A stretch of DNA of 64,000 nt. Source: Antedon mediterranea. Taxonomy: Eukaryota > Echinodermata > Crinoidea > Comatulida > Antedonidae. Positions 37,448 to 50,228 of the stretch are shown here, piece after piece. The stretch is from NCBI RefSeq assembly GCF_964355755.1, contig NC_092673.1, forward strand, positions 35,287,648 to 35,351,647, written 5' to 3'. The position numbers and the translations under genes were made by a program. Position 1 is the stretch's first letter; each line of letters begins with the position of its first letter. The notes under the pieces are model-generated. The model had not been told where the DNA came from. It worked only from the letters and a program-made list of their open reading frames with translations, and searched no databases.

Positions 37448-38143
37448 CTTATTGTGGTTTCTTTAAAAGAGTAATTTTTCATTTTAAACACTCCACTGAA
37501 TTGCTTGGTTAAATAAGTAAAATATAAAATGTGGTGTCCTCTCATAAAAAATTGTAAAAAAACAGGAAATTAGATAAGCTGAATTGAGCTTTATTCAAAG
37601 TTCTGAATTCAGTCTTTGTAAAGATGGTAGCATAGTTGGATAATCTGTTATTATATATAAAATGAAGATGACAGTACATTATTATACCATTGATTAAATA
37701 CAAGAAAAACAATTTCTTGTTCAAATCAAGCAGCTGAAACTCAATGTATCAGACGCATAAATACATAAAATTAAAAATGTGTAGCCGTTTGGTGACACAT
37801 TTGATGATACCTTGTGTGACCAATCCTGCTTAAGTAACATATTTATTTCAAATAAGTATTTCACTTAAGTCAATAAATATTAAAGGATTTCCCTTAAATG
37901 TATTTCCCTTTGACGAAGTGCGATTGGTTAATATGGCAACTTGGATATTGTGCGATGGTATTTGGTGACTATATGGTGGGCACATCAAAAGTGCTGTCTA
38001 TGTATATCCACTTCTGGTCCCATCAATATGTACTATGAATAAGTTCCTCTATTTTGAGAATTATTACAGAAAAATATCATAAGAAGTCAAAAGAGAAGCA
38101 GTCTTAATGTTTATATTTTTCTGAGAATATATTGATACATATT
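37448..38143. other. ABCF1 3' flank
   Basis: Downstream of the ABCF1 stop codon on the minus strand. A reverse-complement AATAAA lies near 37845. No other gene supported. Confidence 0.4.
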
Positions 38144-41100
38144 TCATTTCTTTTTCTGGTTTTTTTTCTCTGCTTGCTTTTCTTCTAATTCTCCAAGAGC
38201 TTCTAAGATTTCTCTCTTGTAGTCATCAAAGTCACCGTCAATTTCTTGGATGTCTTGGTCTTCTACTATCCATAATTGACAGCTAGTCTCAAGAATAAGA
38301 CGAGCGTCGTGGCTCACTATAATCACACCTGAAAATAAAATAATTTATTAAGCTTGGGGGTTCTTTTTTCATCCAACAGCGAGATACAATATGTATGAAC
38401 TATAATTTTAGACCAAGTATTTTTTAAATGGTTGCTAACCTCCAGAATAATCATTAATGGCATCTCCAAGAGCATCTATAGATTCAATATCCAGGTTGTT
38501 TGTAGGTTCATCCTATAAAGAAATAGATAAATAAGTTAGTATGCATGCTGTTAACGCTCACATATCAACAAAAGAATCTTTTAAAAACATTGAGGCTGAT
38601 TTTCTATTTGCTTTTTTACAAAATACAACAAATTGGGATAGAGTTATAGTTTATTGTAATTTTATTGTAATAAGATGCAGCAATTCAGCCTCATTCAGGA
38701 TTGTGTTTTTGTAAAGCACAACTTACTAAAATAACAACGTCTGGTTGTCTACTGGACATGTCAGCCAATGCTACTCTTGCTTTCTGACCTCCAGATAAAT
38801 CTGCTATCTTGATGGTGTGAGCGTGTCCAGCCAGACCAAACTGACCAAGAAGTTTCCGACAGCTCTGGTAATCTAGATTAAAATTACGCTATAAAAGAAA
38901 CAATATGATGATATTTAGAAATTTCATTTGATCTTAAATTCTTTCTTTCTGTCCTGTAGCCCACCAAAACAAAGCATATAATAATTTAAGTGAGATAGTT
39001 CCCTTAAATATTAAGTATTTCACATAAATCTATAAATATTTAAGTATTTCCCTAAAATTGTATTAAGGATGTTTCAAAGTGTGAAGAACGAATATGCCCC
39101 CTGGAGACTAGACTATATCTCCTGACTATTGTATCTGTATCTAAGCCATGATTTGAACCATGTCCTTTAAACCAGTCAATATTAGTATACTATTTACCTG
39201 CAGGTATTCAACGGGTGATTCATGCATTGTGAGTTGATCAGCTGAGTGTTGGTTGAAAACACCTATCCTAAGTCGATGGTTCTTGGTGTGACTCCCTTGC
39301 AACTTAACAATTTAAAAAAAGAAAAACGTTTAGCTGCTTTGTACATCCTTGCTCTTCAAGAATTCAACTTCACATTTTTAATCTTGATTCCCACCACGAC
39401 GCAATGCAAGAATGTGCACACAACGCAATAATGTGCGTGCAACACAAGAATGTCAGTACATTGCAAGTAATTTATACAATCCCAAGTGACAGTTGGGATG
39501 ATCCATTACTTGTGATTGGTCAATTTATTTAAATTGTGTGTGTTCTTGCACATCATTGCGTTGGGGTACTCCAGTGAGAATCAAAGAATACTCACTATTC
39601 TCTATATTTTTACCACACAAACTGTTAAAATGTTAGACACCAATAAAGCTCTGTCTACACTATTTTGACAAAAAAGTGTGATGTGCCCAAATATGGTAGT
39701 GATATGACATCATCATGTCCATATATGGGCATATCACATTTTTTGTCACATACAATTTGATAGTGTAGACATATCTTTGCGTAGTATAAAATATGAAAAT
39801 GAACTTACTGGTGATAACTCGCCACTGATTAGCTTCAGGAAAGTACTCTTTCCTACTCCATTTGGCCCTACAATTGCAACTATAAAAAACAATACAAATA
39901 TATTACATAAATACCTTAGAAATAAATAATTTTACCTTTCTTTAATTCAGTAAAACCCATTTTAAGGGACACTTCTGGGACTTAACGAAGTGTGTTTACC
40001 ATAGTGTTAAAACATATAGTTCCCATCGTTCATTCACAAGTATTTCCTTATAGTATTTTTCCATGAGAAGGGATATTCCAATTGAGGGGTTTTCCTGTAT
40101 ACATCTTTTATAGATTTAATCACACACAGACATAACAATAACACCTGACATGCATTTCTTCTATAAGGATAAATTCTATAAATTAAAAGATGTCTTACTT
40201 CTGGAGTTGAGATCAATACCGAAATCCAAGTTTTTAAATAGTAAAGGTTGGTCAGGATATCCAAATTGAACATCTACAAAAAGCCAAAACAACCAAGTTA
40301 ACAATATGAACAATCAGTGCGAGAAGAGAAGATGCAAGTCTAGTAGAATCGGTCTAATCAGTCATAAAAGGAAGCTCTGTCTGTGACAAAAAAATGTGAT
40401 GTGCCCATATATGGACATGATGATGTCATATCACTACCATATTTGGGCATATCACTACCATATTTGGGCATATCACTTTTTTTGTCAAACTAGTTTGATA
40501 GTGTAGACAGAGCTTAAGGGTACTTAATACTTACTATGTAAACCAAGAATAGGAGGGTTAAGTGGGGGTGGATTTGGAAACTTAAACTTGACTTGATATT
40601 CCCGAGGTTTCTTTAGTAATTCCACTGGTGCATCTTCTTCTCCTACTGGATCTCCTTTGCTCTTTTTTCCTTTGTTCTTCTGCATTTGTGACGTTTTGGT
40701 TTCTTTTTCAGCAGCTTTGGATGACCTTCCTCTTGACTTCAACTCTCGTAGTCGTTTCTCTTGTTTCTCGTACTCCTTCAATTGTTCCTTTTGTTTCTGT
40801 TTTAACATTTTCTTGAAAGCATCTGTTAATAAATAAAGTATCATTTTATTAAAAAATTTTATTGGTTTTAGTTACAGCTTACTGCATATTTTGCATCTTT
40901 AAGAGAGACAAGCAATAAAAAATATATAAAAACAAATGATTTTATATATATTATACATTAGGGCAAATTACCAAGGACACCAAAGCAAATTAATTCACTA
41001 GGTGACAATCCTGTTTACAGGACCAACATGTACACAAGATGCTCTAAATAAACAAGTTCCAAGTATTTGGAGTTGAAAATACTTAAATAACAACGTTGAT

Positions 41101-44100
41101 ATCAATATTTTTCAAAGTTTCAATTTTTCTACTCACTAAAATTTCCTCTATAATAATCCAGTTTTTGGTTATCTGAAAAACAATTAAAAACAAAATCAAT
41201 AATTTTTTTCAAAAAAACATTTTAATGTTATGGTGTATTCTTACATATCATCTACAGGGTTCTACTATAACTTCTTTTTTTTTTTAAATTGTATTTTATT
41301 TCATAACCTACCTAAATGAATAATATCAGTACAAACGTCATCTAAAAATTGTTGATCGTGAGAAACTACAAGAAGCGTTTTCTTCCAATTCTGTAAATAA
41401 CTGAAAAGGTATTGTAAAATTACAAAATAACACTAGTTGACACTCCAAATATCTAAAAACTATAAAAGAAACTATTTTTAAAAATCGGAAAAACAAAAAC
41501 TTTACTTTACAGTACACCACATTATTATAGTTCTGAAAAGAACTGTTGAGTTTCTTGATGCTTGATAATCCTGAAATATGATCACGATCGAATATCATGG
41601 TGTACCACAAACTTTATACCCTACTTTATTGATTTCGTCATGTGAACAATTTTATTTTACCACTAATACATTCGGAATACTAGAAAATGTGTATAGTGGT
41701 ACCTACTTATCTAACCAAATAACGGCATTGAGATCTAAATGATTGGTAGGCTCATCTAAAAGTAGCAAGGTTGGTTCTAAGAATAGCGCCCTCGCCAACG
41801 ATACTCTCATCCTCCATCCTCCAGAGAAGTGTTTGGTCGCCCTCATCTGCATCTCTTGCGTGAACTGTAAACCGGACAGGATACGCCTTGCTCGTGATTC
41901 TGCTGAGTCTGCACCAATAGCAATCATTTCTTCATAAACCTGGTGATGTTACAAAATCGTTGGAAAATCAACATTGCTTTAAATCGCAAGTAGAAAGTGT
42001 TTGATTACTATGTAGCACAATGGAACAGAAAGTTAACTAAGCATGACGTTTATATGATGATTTTTAAAATGTGTTATGAATTCTGGGAAAGGTAAATAAA
42101 AAAGTGTAATGACATTTTACAAAAATGAACCTTAAGCCTTCTTACTATCAAATTTTATGTGACAAAATGTGATTTGCCCATATATGGACATGATGATGTC
42201 ATATCACTACCACATTTGGGCATATCACTACCATATTAGGGCACATCACACTTTTTTTGTCAAACTACAGTAGGGTAGACAGAGCTTTAGGGATCTTGTC
42301 AAACTTATCCTACTGCACTTCTTACATTTTTTCAAGATTAAACAGAATATAATTACTGCTGTAGAATTATTATGGTCCTTAAGCTACTGTGTCAATAGTA
42401 GCTTAGGGATTTAATTACATTTTTTAAATACATATTTTAGTGGTATTTTACCTGTTTTAGTCTCTCACTATTTGTATTATTCCCAGCTTCAGATTCTGCA
42501 AGTAACTTCTTTTCCTAATACACACAAATATACAAATAAATATATATAATTTGGGTACAGTAATTAGGACACCCCTATTATGAGAACACTATCATATGAA
42601 ACCACAGGGATAATATATTTTTTATCAACAGGTACGTTTCTAAAGCTTAGTTTTTTATGAAGAATGTGTGTGCTTGGTTGCAATATTGATATTTATTTAT
42701 ATAGTAATAAATTTGAATGCAATATTTACCTCTTCTATAAGAGCTAATCTTTTTTTGTCAGAATTTAAAACTGCTTCAAATGCAGGCGTGTCATCAGCTT
42801 TTACATCTTTAAAGAAAATAACATGATTGTATGTATACCGTGAATCCTTCTGCTGCTTCAAAATTAATTCAATTTTAATAACACTATATATTCTCTGTTG
42901 TATCTCCACATATTTGTACAGTATAATAGGCAAACTGAGTGTCACATATGTATCACATGTGATACCTGTATCATAGGCAAATTGAGTATAACATGTGTAG
43001 CACATGTGACACCTGTATCATAGGCAAATTGAGTATCACATATGTATCACATGTGACACCTGTATCATAGGCCAAAAACAATAACATAGTACAGGCACCA
43101 CATGTGACACTGTATTACCGAATTTGCCTTTGATACTGAACAAATTATACACAGTACCAAGAAACAGTATATATACATATGTTCATGATGCTTATGAGAG
43201 AATGTTGTTACTAGATTTTAAGATTTTGTGAACACGCACCAATTTGTGTGCGCCCATGATCAGTGGTGTAACTCAGTGGGCCCCTGCTTTAGGGACCTAA
43301 ATGGCCTCCCAACGCTGGAGGATGACAACAAATGGCTACAACTACGTTTTAAATGGTTTTGTTTAATCAGTTTTACCTTGTTCACAAAGAAGAACATCAA
43401 TGTTTGGCGGTATAGCCAACGCTCGTTGGGCAATGTGACAAAGCAGTGTAGTTTTACCCATTCTACAAAGAAAAATAAACTGTACCATAATGTCATATAT
43501 TCATTATTGTTTAAAATCTATATTCAGAATGTATAGATCTATTATATGATATCATTGATTATATAATTTGGTCAATCAAGTTAAGGTCATATAAGTATTT
43601 GTGTTTTATTTTATTTTTATTTTATTCAATTTCCAGGTAACATACAAAAATCATAAACAAGGTACGGCATCATTCAACAAAACAGAACAAAAGTACTATC
43701 AGCACCTGCGGGTAACCAAAAGTGGATCAGTTCAAAAGAACTGCACTGTCGAGTGGCTTTCCCAACTAATAGTACGAAAAACGCAATAGACATAAAAACA
43801 CAGTGATAGTCTAGATGAATTCGATATCAGTAATACATTTTTTCAAATCCCTTCTAAACCCCCCAAAGTTAAACAGGACTTTGTTACGAACTTCATGCGG
43901 GATACATTCCCATATTCGAGGGAAATTAACAAACAGGGAGTATTCTGACCTATTTTATCATATTCTGATGTTGTGGTTTCCATAACAAAAGTGATCAAAC
44001 TGATGGGGTTGTTAGCCGAATGCAGTGATGAGCAACAAGGGGCTGAAAGTGGACCAGCACACTGGGTCTACTAGAGCCCTACTCTTTTCAAAATATGTAC

Positions 44101-47100
44101 ATAAGTCACAATCATGTGATGCACAGGACCTCAAGTTAAAAGTCCGAGAAGACTTGTTCTACCATCAGAACTATGGTCGAAGAAAGTCTTCAAGCTGTGC
44201 CTATATTATTGCCTTGGTTTTCAGCACCCCTATCTAAACTGCTCGGCCACTAAACTCGACTGTGATTATTTACTAGTATCTACTTGTTTTTTTTATAATG
44301 GTCAATTCATTTAGCTTACCCATTCGGTCCAACCAGGCCATATCGTCTACCAGCTGCTATCGTCAAGTTGGCATTTACAAACAGTTCTTTACCGCGAGCA
44401 GAAATTGAGAAATTTGAAACCTACAAAAAATATTATTGTAATTACATGAAGACAACCAACCTAAACTCTCTAAAGCTTTTCTCACAGGCGTGCCAGCAAA
44501 CAATCTTGTGAGAAAAGGGTTAGTGGTTAAGACTACCTAGTTGATGATAATATAATTACCGTACTGACGCGGGTATAAGCCCATACTCGGGTATAAGCCC
44601 ACCCCCGACTTTTGACTAATTTTCATGAAAAATGAGGCACTCGGGTATAAGCCCACCCATTAATTCGAAGATCTACAGTGTGTGTCGTAATACATTATTT
44701 TGTATTTGGCGACGTCCATACACCGAATACACCTACCTTTGATCATAACCAAGCTAGGCTAATATACGCTAGGCCATATGAGGCCTAGCGGTCCTGTTTT
44801 GTTTACACTCCATCGCGGTCGAAGATCGCTTCACACACGACGCTACATACAAGTCGCCAAAACGGAAAACCACTATTTGGTATCGGCTGCCATAAACAAG
44901 CTTATTAAATTTCTTTGGTACATTTCTATTTAACGAACATTGTACACTTGCTTTTTGCTTGATAAAATCTTGTTCAATTGATGTTTAAAATAAGATATTC
45001 TACGATAAATTACACTAACTAGGCTATAAGCTTAATTTTCCGACACTCTACACCTCGTGTATTTAGAGGCAACGTCGTACACGTGAGGGCGCTCGCTCGC
45101 ATGGTGGAAATACACAGTGTACATGTGCTGTTTTTGACGATCTGCATTTTTGGATCCTCGGGTATAAGCCCACCCCCAAACTTGACGTGATTTCATGTTC
45201 GAGGGGGGTGGGCTTATACCCGCGTCAGTACGGTATACTTCTTGCCAAATTATGAATGATAAAGTGAGCTCTAATTATATAATCTGTTGAAAGAATTGTC
45301 TCAAAGGTGGGGGTGGAGGTACATTGTCATGAGCTACAGTAGGCTAGATTGAAAAGTGCACTTCAGGAAAAAGGGGAAGGCGGGATGATTGCCAAACTCT
45401 ACTTGGCAATAGGTCAAAGGGCATCATAATCTCAGATCATTATAATCATACACAGTGAATACCTTGATATCAGTGGCATTTTCAAGCATGGCTCCTTTTG
45501 CTGTTGTTTCTCGTTGAGATACAGAAAAGTTGGATGTCAATGTCATTTCTTCTAACTGTTGATTTAGTTGTGCCTATTATGAAAGAAAAGCAAACAGTTA
45601 AAATTGAATGATACCATTTCCTATAACTGTTGATTTAGTTATGACATAAAAACAGTTAAACATAGTTACAGTTAAAATTGGATGATACCATTTCTTGTAA
45701 CTGTTGATTTAGTTTATGCCAATCTTCATAATGTTTTGATACAACACAATAGAGATAAACTCACCTTTTGGCGTTCTCTTCTTTCCTCCTTTCGAGTCTT
45801 CTTTTTCTTTTCTATAAAAAACAGTAACAGTAATTATAAACTCAATCATGCAGATATAGTATTATTGAGTTTGATGAAAGAAGTGATGGCAAACATGTTT
45901 ACTGATGGGATAAATTGGCTTGTTTGTAAAGATTATTACTGTAAAAAAAATATGGGAATGGTACAAACAATGAGCATAGTAGAACCCTCCATTGGGACAC
46001 CCTAAAACTTTCCCCCATTAAACGACGACAAGAGGAAATGTTTGAACACCACAGCTAATATGTTTTAATGTTTTTAACACTGTGCTCTTAGCTATGTTAT
46101 GTGTTCCCTGCCAACTTGTTTTTTTTGTTCTGTATGTTTTTGGCAATAAAGCATATGGGCACACTGAATATGTCTCCTTAATAGGGTTCTATTGTCCTAT
46201 TAAACCTAAATGTAGTGCATACCCCCTTTGGCCCCCTTCTCTTGCTCATCTTTATTAAACCTAAATGTAGTGCATACCCCCTTTGGCCCCCTTCTCTGGC
46301 TCATCTTTATTAAACCTAAATGTAGTGCATACCCCCTTTGGCCCCCTTCTCTGGCTCATCTTTCTTTTCATCATTTTTCTCTGGTGTACTGTCTGTTTTT
46401 TCTTCTACATTTTTTTCATTTTCTTCATTGTCTTCTTCTTCTGGCATTTCATCTTCCATATCCCCTAACAGTGCAAATCCCCCACCTATAAAATAAACAA
46501 TAAATCAAGTCAGGTTTACAAAAGAAAGTTTTGCAAGACATTCAGAATGTAATAGCGATGTTAAAACTGGGTCCGTTCCGTTCTCTCATGATGCATTAAA
46601 TTTCTTTTTAACTGTGGAAAAAAGCTATAAGCAGTTTATTGTCTACAAACATGAATTATGAAAATATGCTAACTTGTGCGTGTATATTAATATTTCTATC
46701 AATGTAATTGTGCTGGGAGACTGTAGAGTGTCTTCAACTCATCCGAATTTCAACATAGCACTCATCAGCTGGGTACCTGAAAATAGTGTTTTATTTTTTA
46801 ACTTTTTGACACCCAACCTGTCAATAGACTTTTGACTAATTTCATCATGAACACACTGTGTGTTTGTTTTATGTTTGTTCATTACTTAAATTTGTCCTAT
46901 TGCACACAGAGGACGAGTTAATGACCAGAATTGTCATGAGAAGCTTTTAACCTACTCCTACAGTCAATTCTATGAGCTTTAAGCAATCAAACTCCCGCTC
47001 TGGGGCACGTATTTTGCTTATACATAATAAGAACAAGGAGTGGAGCTGTAGCTTGGTGGTTAACATGCTTGCCTTCCAATCCCAAGGTCCCGGGTTCAAT

Positions 47101-48792
47101 CCTGACTTAGTGCAGGGTTGTAACTCATGACTCTTTTAACTCCACTCCCTAAGCCTCAAATGAGACTTAGTTTATAAGCACGATAAATTATTAAATAGTT
47201 TATCCATCCTGTAATTGGCGAGTTACTCGCTGTTGGATGAGTATGAAAAAAAAAAAATAAATAAAAAAAATAAAAAAAAATAAATAAAATAAAAAAAAAA
47301 AAAAAAAAACAAATAAAAAAAAAAAAAAAACAAGTTCTATGGGTTCAAATTTGAGTAACAATTTAAGCACCTTTGCTCTTGTTGGAGGATGCTGGTACAT
47401 AGTCTTCATCCTCTTCATCATCCTCATCTTGTAAAGCAAGTTTGTCTAACTGAGTTTCAATCTTATTGTCATCATCACTATCTTCATTCTGTTTTGCTGA
47501 TTTTCCCTTCTTTCCTTTTTTATCTTTCTTTTTCTCTGAAAATATATTTTATAAAAGAACAACATTTTATGTATCTTAGGGCTACTACTATAAAAATTGA
47601 CATAATTTACAAATGTTATTTGGCATATACTGTATATGAGAATGTTTAAAACAACACACAGACATTCTGACAGTGACAGTACAACATTTAAAAATAAAAG
47701 TACGTAATAAATTTATTAAATTCAAAACATTATTAAAAAAATCAATTACTAATTAGCACCTCAAATTATAATATTAATTAATAATAATAATTAATATTAG
47801 GTATTTTATCAATGACAAATAGGCCTAGGGGCATCGCCATATAGGCCTAGGCCTACTAACAGTGGTCACAGTGCATTTCGGCCGCCAATCATTTCGGCCG
47901 CCGGTTATGGAACGACCAAATTCATGAAACTCCAAAAAGGACAAAATATGGCATGATCATTTCGGCCGCCAGGTATGGCGCGCCAAATTGAAATATCCAG
48001 AAATAACTGTACAGTATTACAGTGAAAAAAAAGTAACTTTATCAAGTCTATGGAACGCCACAGAGAACTATGGTCATTTAAACTAGACATCAGTTGTGCA
48101 ATGGGCTAAATACATTTTGTTTTTGCCGAAGATTTAAAGTTATATTAGTTACCGTATTTTACCGTCTGAATATTTTGGTCAATGTTTATTTTTGCGTTTA
48201 ATGTTTAATGTGCACGCTATACTGTAAATATCGCTGCTGTTTCTGAAATTGAAGACCGCCGATTCGGCTTAATACAGTATTTAGTAAAATATCAACATTT
48301 TAACACACATGGCGTGTCATACATATTCAAGAATAATTACAATTCTGGCGGCCGAAATTAACAATACATATTTTGTCCTTTTTGGCGTTTCATGAATTTG
48401 GCAATTTCATAACCGGCGGCCGAAATGACTGGCGGCCGAAATGATCAGACACCCTAGCCCTATAGGCCTAGCCTAATATAGAATTTTTTTTTTAAATATT
48501 TACTTGGTCTGTATTTCAGAATAAAAATATATAATTCAAATTAGCTAGGCCTAGCCTAGTCAGTACACCAAGCAAAGTCTGACCCTAACTAGGCCTAGGC
48601 CTAGATAGGATATTACTGGTTTCAGTTTAGGAGTTAGTTTTTAGGTAGGCCTATCACACCTCGTTTCTTGGCTTTCCCTGCATCGGCGTTGGCCTTCGTA
48701 ACTTCGTCATTCTGTTCTACAGCAACATCAGCATCTAGACCTGCTTCCTCATCATCACCTCTTTGTTTTTTATTTCCCTTTTTACGTGGCAT
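38144..48792 (-). CDS. ABCF1: ABCF1 (ABC50), eIF2-associated ABC-F ATPase
   Basis: Nineteen in-phase exons give 750 aa: 48660-48792, 47371-47535, 46333-46485, 45765-45811, 45463-45573, 44320-44420, 43377-43462, 42730-42806, 42452-42514, 41707-41939, 41312-41400, 41137-41172, 40535-40822, 40199-40273, 39809-39879, 39198-39302, 38727-38888, 38440-38512, 38144-38328. A Lys/Glu-rich N-terminal region of about 200 aa precedes two ABC cassettes with no membrane segment. Cassette 1 has Walker A GPNGMGKTT (about 233-241), signature FSGGWRMR (350) and Walker B LLLLDEP (371). Cassette 2 has GPNGVGKST (557), LSGGQKAR (642) and VVILDEP (662). The C-terminus ends [21 protein letters not shown]. Human ABCF1 is 845 aa; the shortfall is in the N-terminal charged region. 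The family binds eIF2 and ribosomes to promote translation initiation. Introns contain three family A MITEs, a SINE and two other inverted-repeat elements. Confidence 0.97.
39644..39778. mobile_element. MITE-like element, family A, copy 4
   Basis: Ends AAAGCTCTGTCTACACTAT and TTTGATAGTGTAGAC; interior GCCCAAATATGGTAGTGATATGACATCATCATGTCC (in two blocks). In an ABCF1 intron. Confidence 0.8.
40372..40515. mobile_element. MITE-like element, family A, copy 5
   Basis: Interior in opposite orientation to copy 4. Right end TTTGATAGTGTAGACAGAGC is intact; the left end is shortened to AAGCTCTGTCTGTGACAAAA. Contains two copies of the CATATCACTACCATATTTGG module. Confidence 0.8.
42132..42289. mobile_element. 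MITE-like element, family A, copy 6
   Basis: Family A interior (ATATGGACATGATGATGTC, CATATCACTACC twice) with degraded ends (TTAAGCCTTCTTACTATCAA and GGGTAGACAGAGC). More diverged than the others, so older. Confidence 0.75.
42926..43072. repeat. 47-bp tandem repeat, about 3 copies
   Basis: Units start ATAGGCAAATTGAGTAT at 42926, 42973 and 43020 and contain the near-palindrome CACATGTGATACCTG. In an ABCF1 intron. Confidence 0.85.
44559..45233. mobile_element. TA-flanked TIR element in ABCF1 intron 5
   Basis: Left end CCGTACTGACGCGGGTATA followed by AGCCCA and its exact inverse on the right (CCCGCGTCAGTACGG), each bordered by TA. GGGTATAAGCCCACCC recurs as a subterminal motif at 44588, 44642 and 45160. 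TA duplication and ends of this type fit a Tc1/mariner/pogo-group non-autonomous element of 675 bp. No transposase frame remains. Confidence 0.85.
45543..45715 (-). repeat. ABCF1 exon 5 5' edge in three tandem copies
   Basis: The first about 28 nt of exon 5 (reading [10 protein letters not shown]) recur, in the same orientation, at about 45617-45642 and 45689-45715 upstream on the minus strand, with shared flanking TGGATGATACCATTTC. Only the exon-linked copy has a usable AG acceptor in phase. Confidence 0.8.
46201..46365 (-). repeat. 55-bp triplication spanning ABCF1 exon 3 donor
   Basis: Three copies at 46201, 46256 and 46311, period 55 bp. Each contains the exon 3 tail (GAGAAGGGGGCCAAAGGGG on the minus strand) and the donor GTATGC. 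The two downstream copies are near identical and so present decoy donors. Confidence 0.9.
47035..47335 (+). mobile_element. tRNA-derived SINE with A-rich tail
   Basis: Starts with a tRNA-like head, with A box TAGCTTGGTGGTTAACATGC and B box GGTTCAATCC spaced as in tRNA genes. A tRNA-unrelated body follows (ACTCCACTCCCTAAGCC) and then a long A-rich tail with AAATA and AAAA units (47248-47330). It lies in ABCF1 intron 2, antisense to the gene. Confidence 0.75.
47874..48443. mobile_element. TIR element with repeated TTTCGGCCGCC ends
   Basis: Left arm: CATTTCGGCCGCC twice, then GGTTATGG..CCAAATTCATGAAAC.CCAAAAAGGACAAAATATG (in blocks). The right arm is the same series inverted (CATATTTTGTCC, GGCGTTTCATGAATTTGG, CCGGCGGCCGAAATG, CTGGCGGCCGAAATG). 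About 90 bp of TIR, 570 bp in all, no ORF. In ABCF1 intron 1. Confidence 0.8.
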
Positions 48793-48891
48793 TTTCCGTT
48801 TGTTTTTAATTACAAAAACATCAAATACAATGCGTGCTTCTCAATGAGTCAATATGGATGTTCCAGCAGTTCATAACCAGATTATTTTATT

Positions 48892-49075
48892 CGACGATCG
48901 AGCATTCTCTACTTCTACGGAGCGCCATTTATGCCTTATGCCTTTATTCAAAATATAAATAGTACTACGGTAACTGGTTCAGTGGACCAAATTTGGCACC
49001 ACCAGTGGAGCACAGTGATATAAAATAGAAATAAGTCACTAATTTTAATATCTTTTCGTATGTTAATACACTGTA
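48892..49075 (-). repeat. Left arm of a 4.8-kb-spaced inverted repeat, upstream of ABCF1
   Basis: The reverse complement matches 53495-53666 (AAAGGCATAAATGGCGCTCC, TTCTATTTTATATCACTGTGC, ATACGAAAAGATATTAAAA). This arm starts 100 bp upstream of the ABCF1 start codon; the other ends 64 bp upstream of the NUBPL start codon. Confidence 0.8.
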
Positions 49076-49912
49076 TAAAAGTATATAGTTTGACAGTGCA
49101 TCTTTTTTTTTTAATTTTTAAAGATGTCATCATTGTAAAAAATTATAATTCATTGCGGTATGTAATAATCTATATATCTGCACCAAAGTGGTTACTGCAT
49201 AGAAAATACACAGAAGAATCTTTCTACAACTGTTAGTCAGTTGTGAATGGCTCGGTGATTTATAATGTCTTCATTATTATGTAACAAATGTGGTTTATAT
49301 ATTAACCCACCATATTATATTATGTTTTTATTCACTAATTGTGTACAATGACTGTAGTAGCCAAATGATGTATATAGTATTGGTGCTCTTTCTTTGGCTA
49401 CGGTACCCTAGGGGGAAAAGAGCGTTTTAAACCAGCCACAAACACCTATACACAAGGCTGTGGTAGGCGTAAGTTGATTGGTGGAATGTGACTATTTATT
49501 ACGTTTAATCATGTGACACGTCATCATATCAAGGCGGTCATTATAATGTGTGCGCATTGTCCGCGTTCGTTTAAAAGGTGCGGACATGGACTATGTAGGC
49601 CAATAGAATATGGATATCCGTTGATTGGTGGAATGTTTGTGAATATTTGAAGACGTTTGTCATGTGACAAGTCTTCATAACGAGGCTGTCATTCACAGGC
49701 GTTTACGTACGCAGTGACGGTGTGGGTTTATACTCAAGTCAAATCAACAAGTGTATGTGACACGTCTTCATAACCAGGCTGTCATCACAATGTGTACGCA
49801 ATTACCTACTACATACAGAAAATGTGTAATATTTTATATTATACAATTATTACAGGTTTCAGGTGATGTATTATTTCTTAGAATGACTTCCAAGGAATTG
49901 TAATAAAAGTTT
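49076..49912. other. Intergenic sequence with three diverged copies of a short module
   Basis: A module with TGATTGGTGGAATGT, CATGTGACA.GTC.TCATA and AGGC.GTCAT occurs at about 49475-49600, 49615-49735 and, shortened, 49750-49805. No gene supported. Confidence 0.5.
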
Positions 49913-50035
49913 TTACGAGATAATAAAAGAAGAGAATTGATGAATTATTATTTTAAAAGTATTTTTACATCGATTAAGCCTATTTGAATACCTACCGGTA
50001 TGGTACCATACATGTTCGACAATACAATCTCTCTT

Positions 50036-50110
50036 TAAAAAAAAACAATATTCATAAAAAAAAAAAAAAAACACGTCGAGGTTCGAACCCCAGCCGATAG
50101 CACTCAAAAC
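50036..50110 (-). pseudogene. tRNA-like sequence (SINE head), minus strand
   Basis: On the minus strand: A-box-like TGGCGTAACGGGTAATGC, a CTCAGTTTTGAG hairpin, B box GGGTTCGAACCTC and then a run of T, as at a Pol III terminator. Stem pairing is imperfect. A second copy lies at 51774-51865. Confidence 0.5.
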
Positions 50111-50228
50111 TGAGCATTACCCGTTACGCCACCAAGTACATGAGTGAAAAGCTGATAATAGTCTATTTATACGTGTATTACGTAATTGATCATTACGTCA
50201 TAAATATCCTATTAACCTTGCTAAAACC

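Noticed and set aside
47200-47439. Phe-rich 79-aa minus-strand open frame
   Set aside because: It is the A-rich tail of a SINE read backwards plus part of ABCF1 exon 2.
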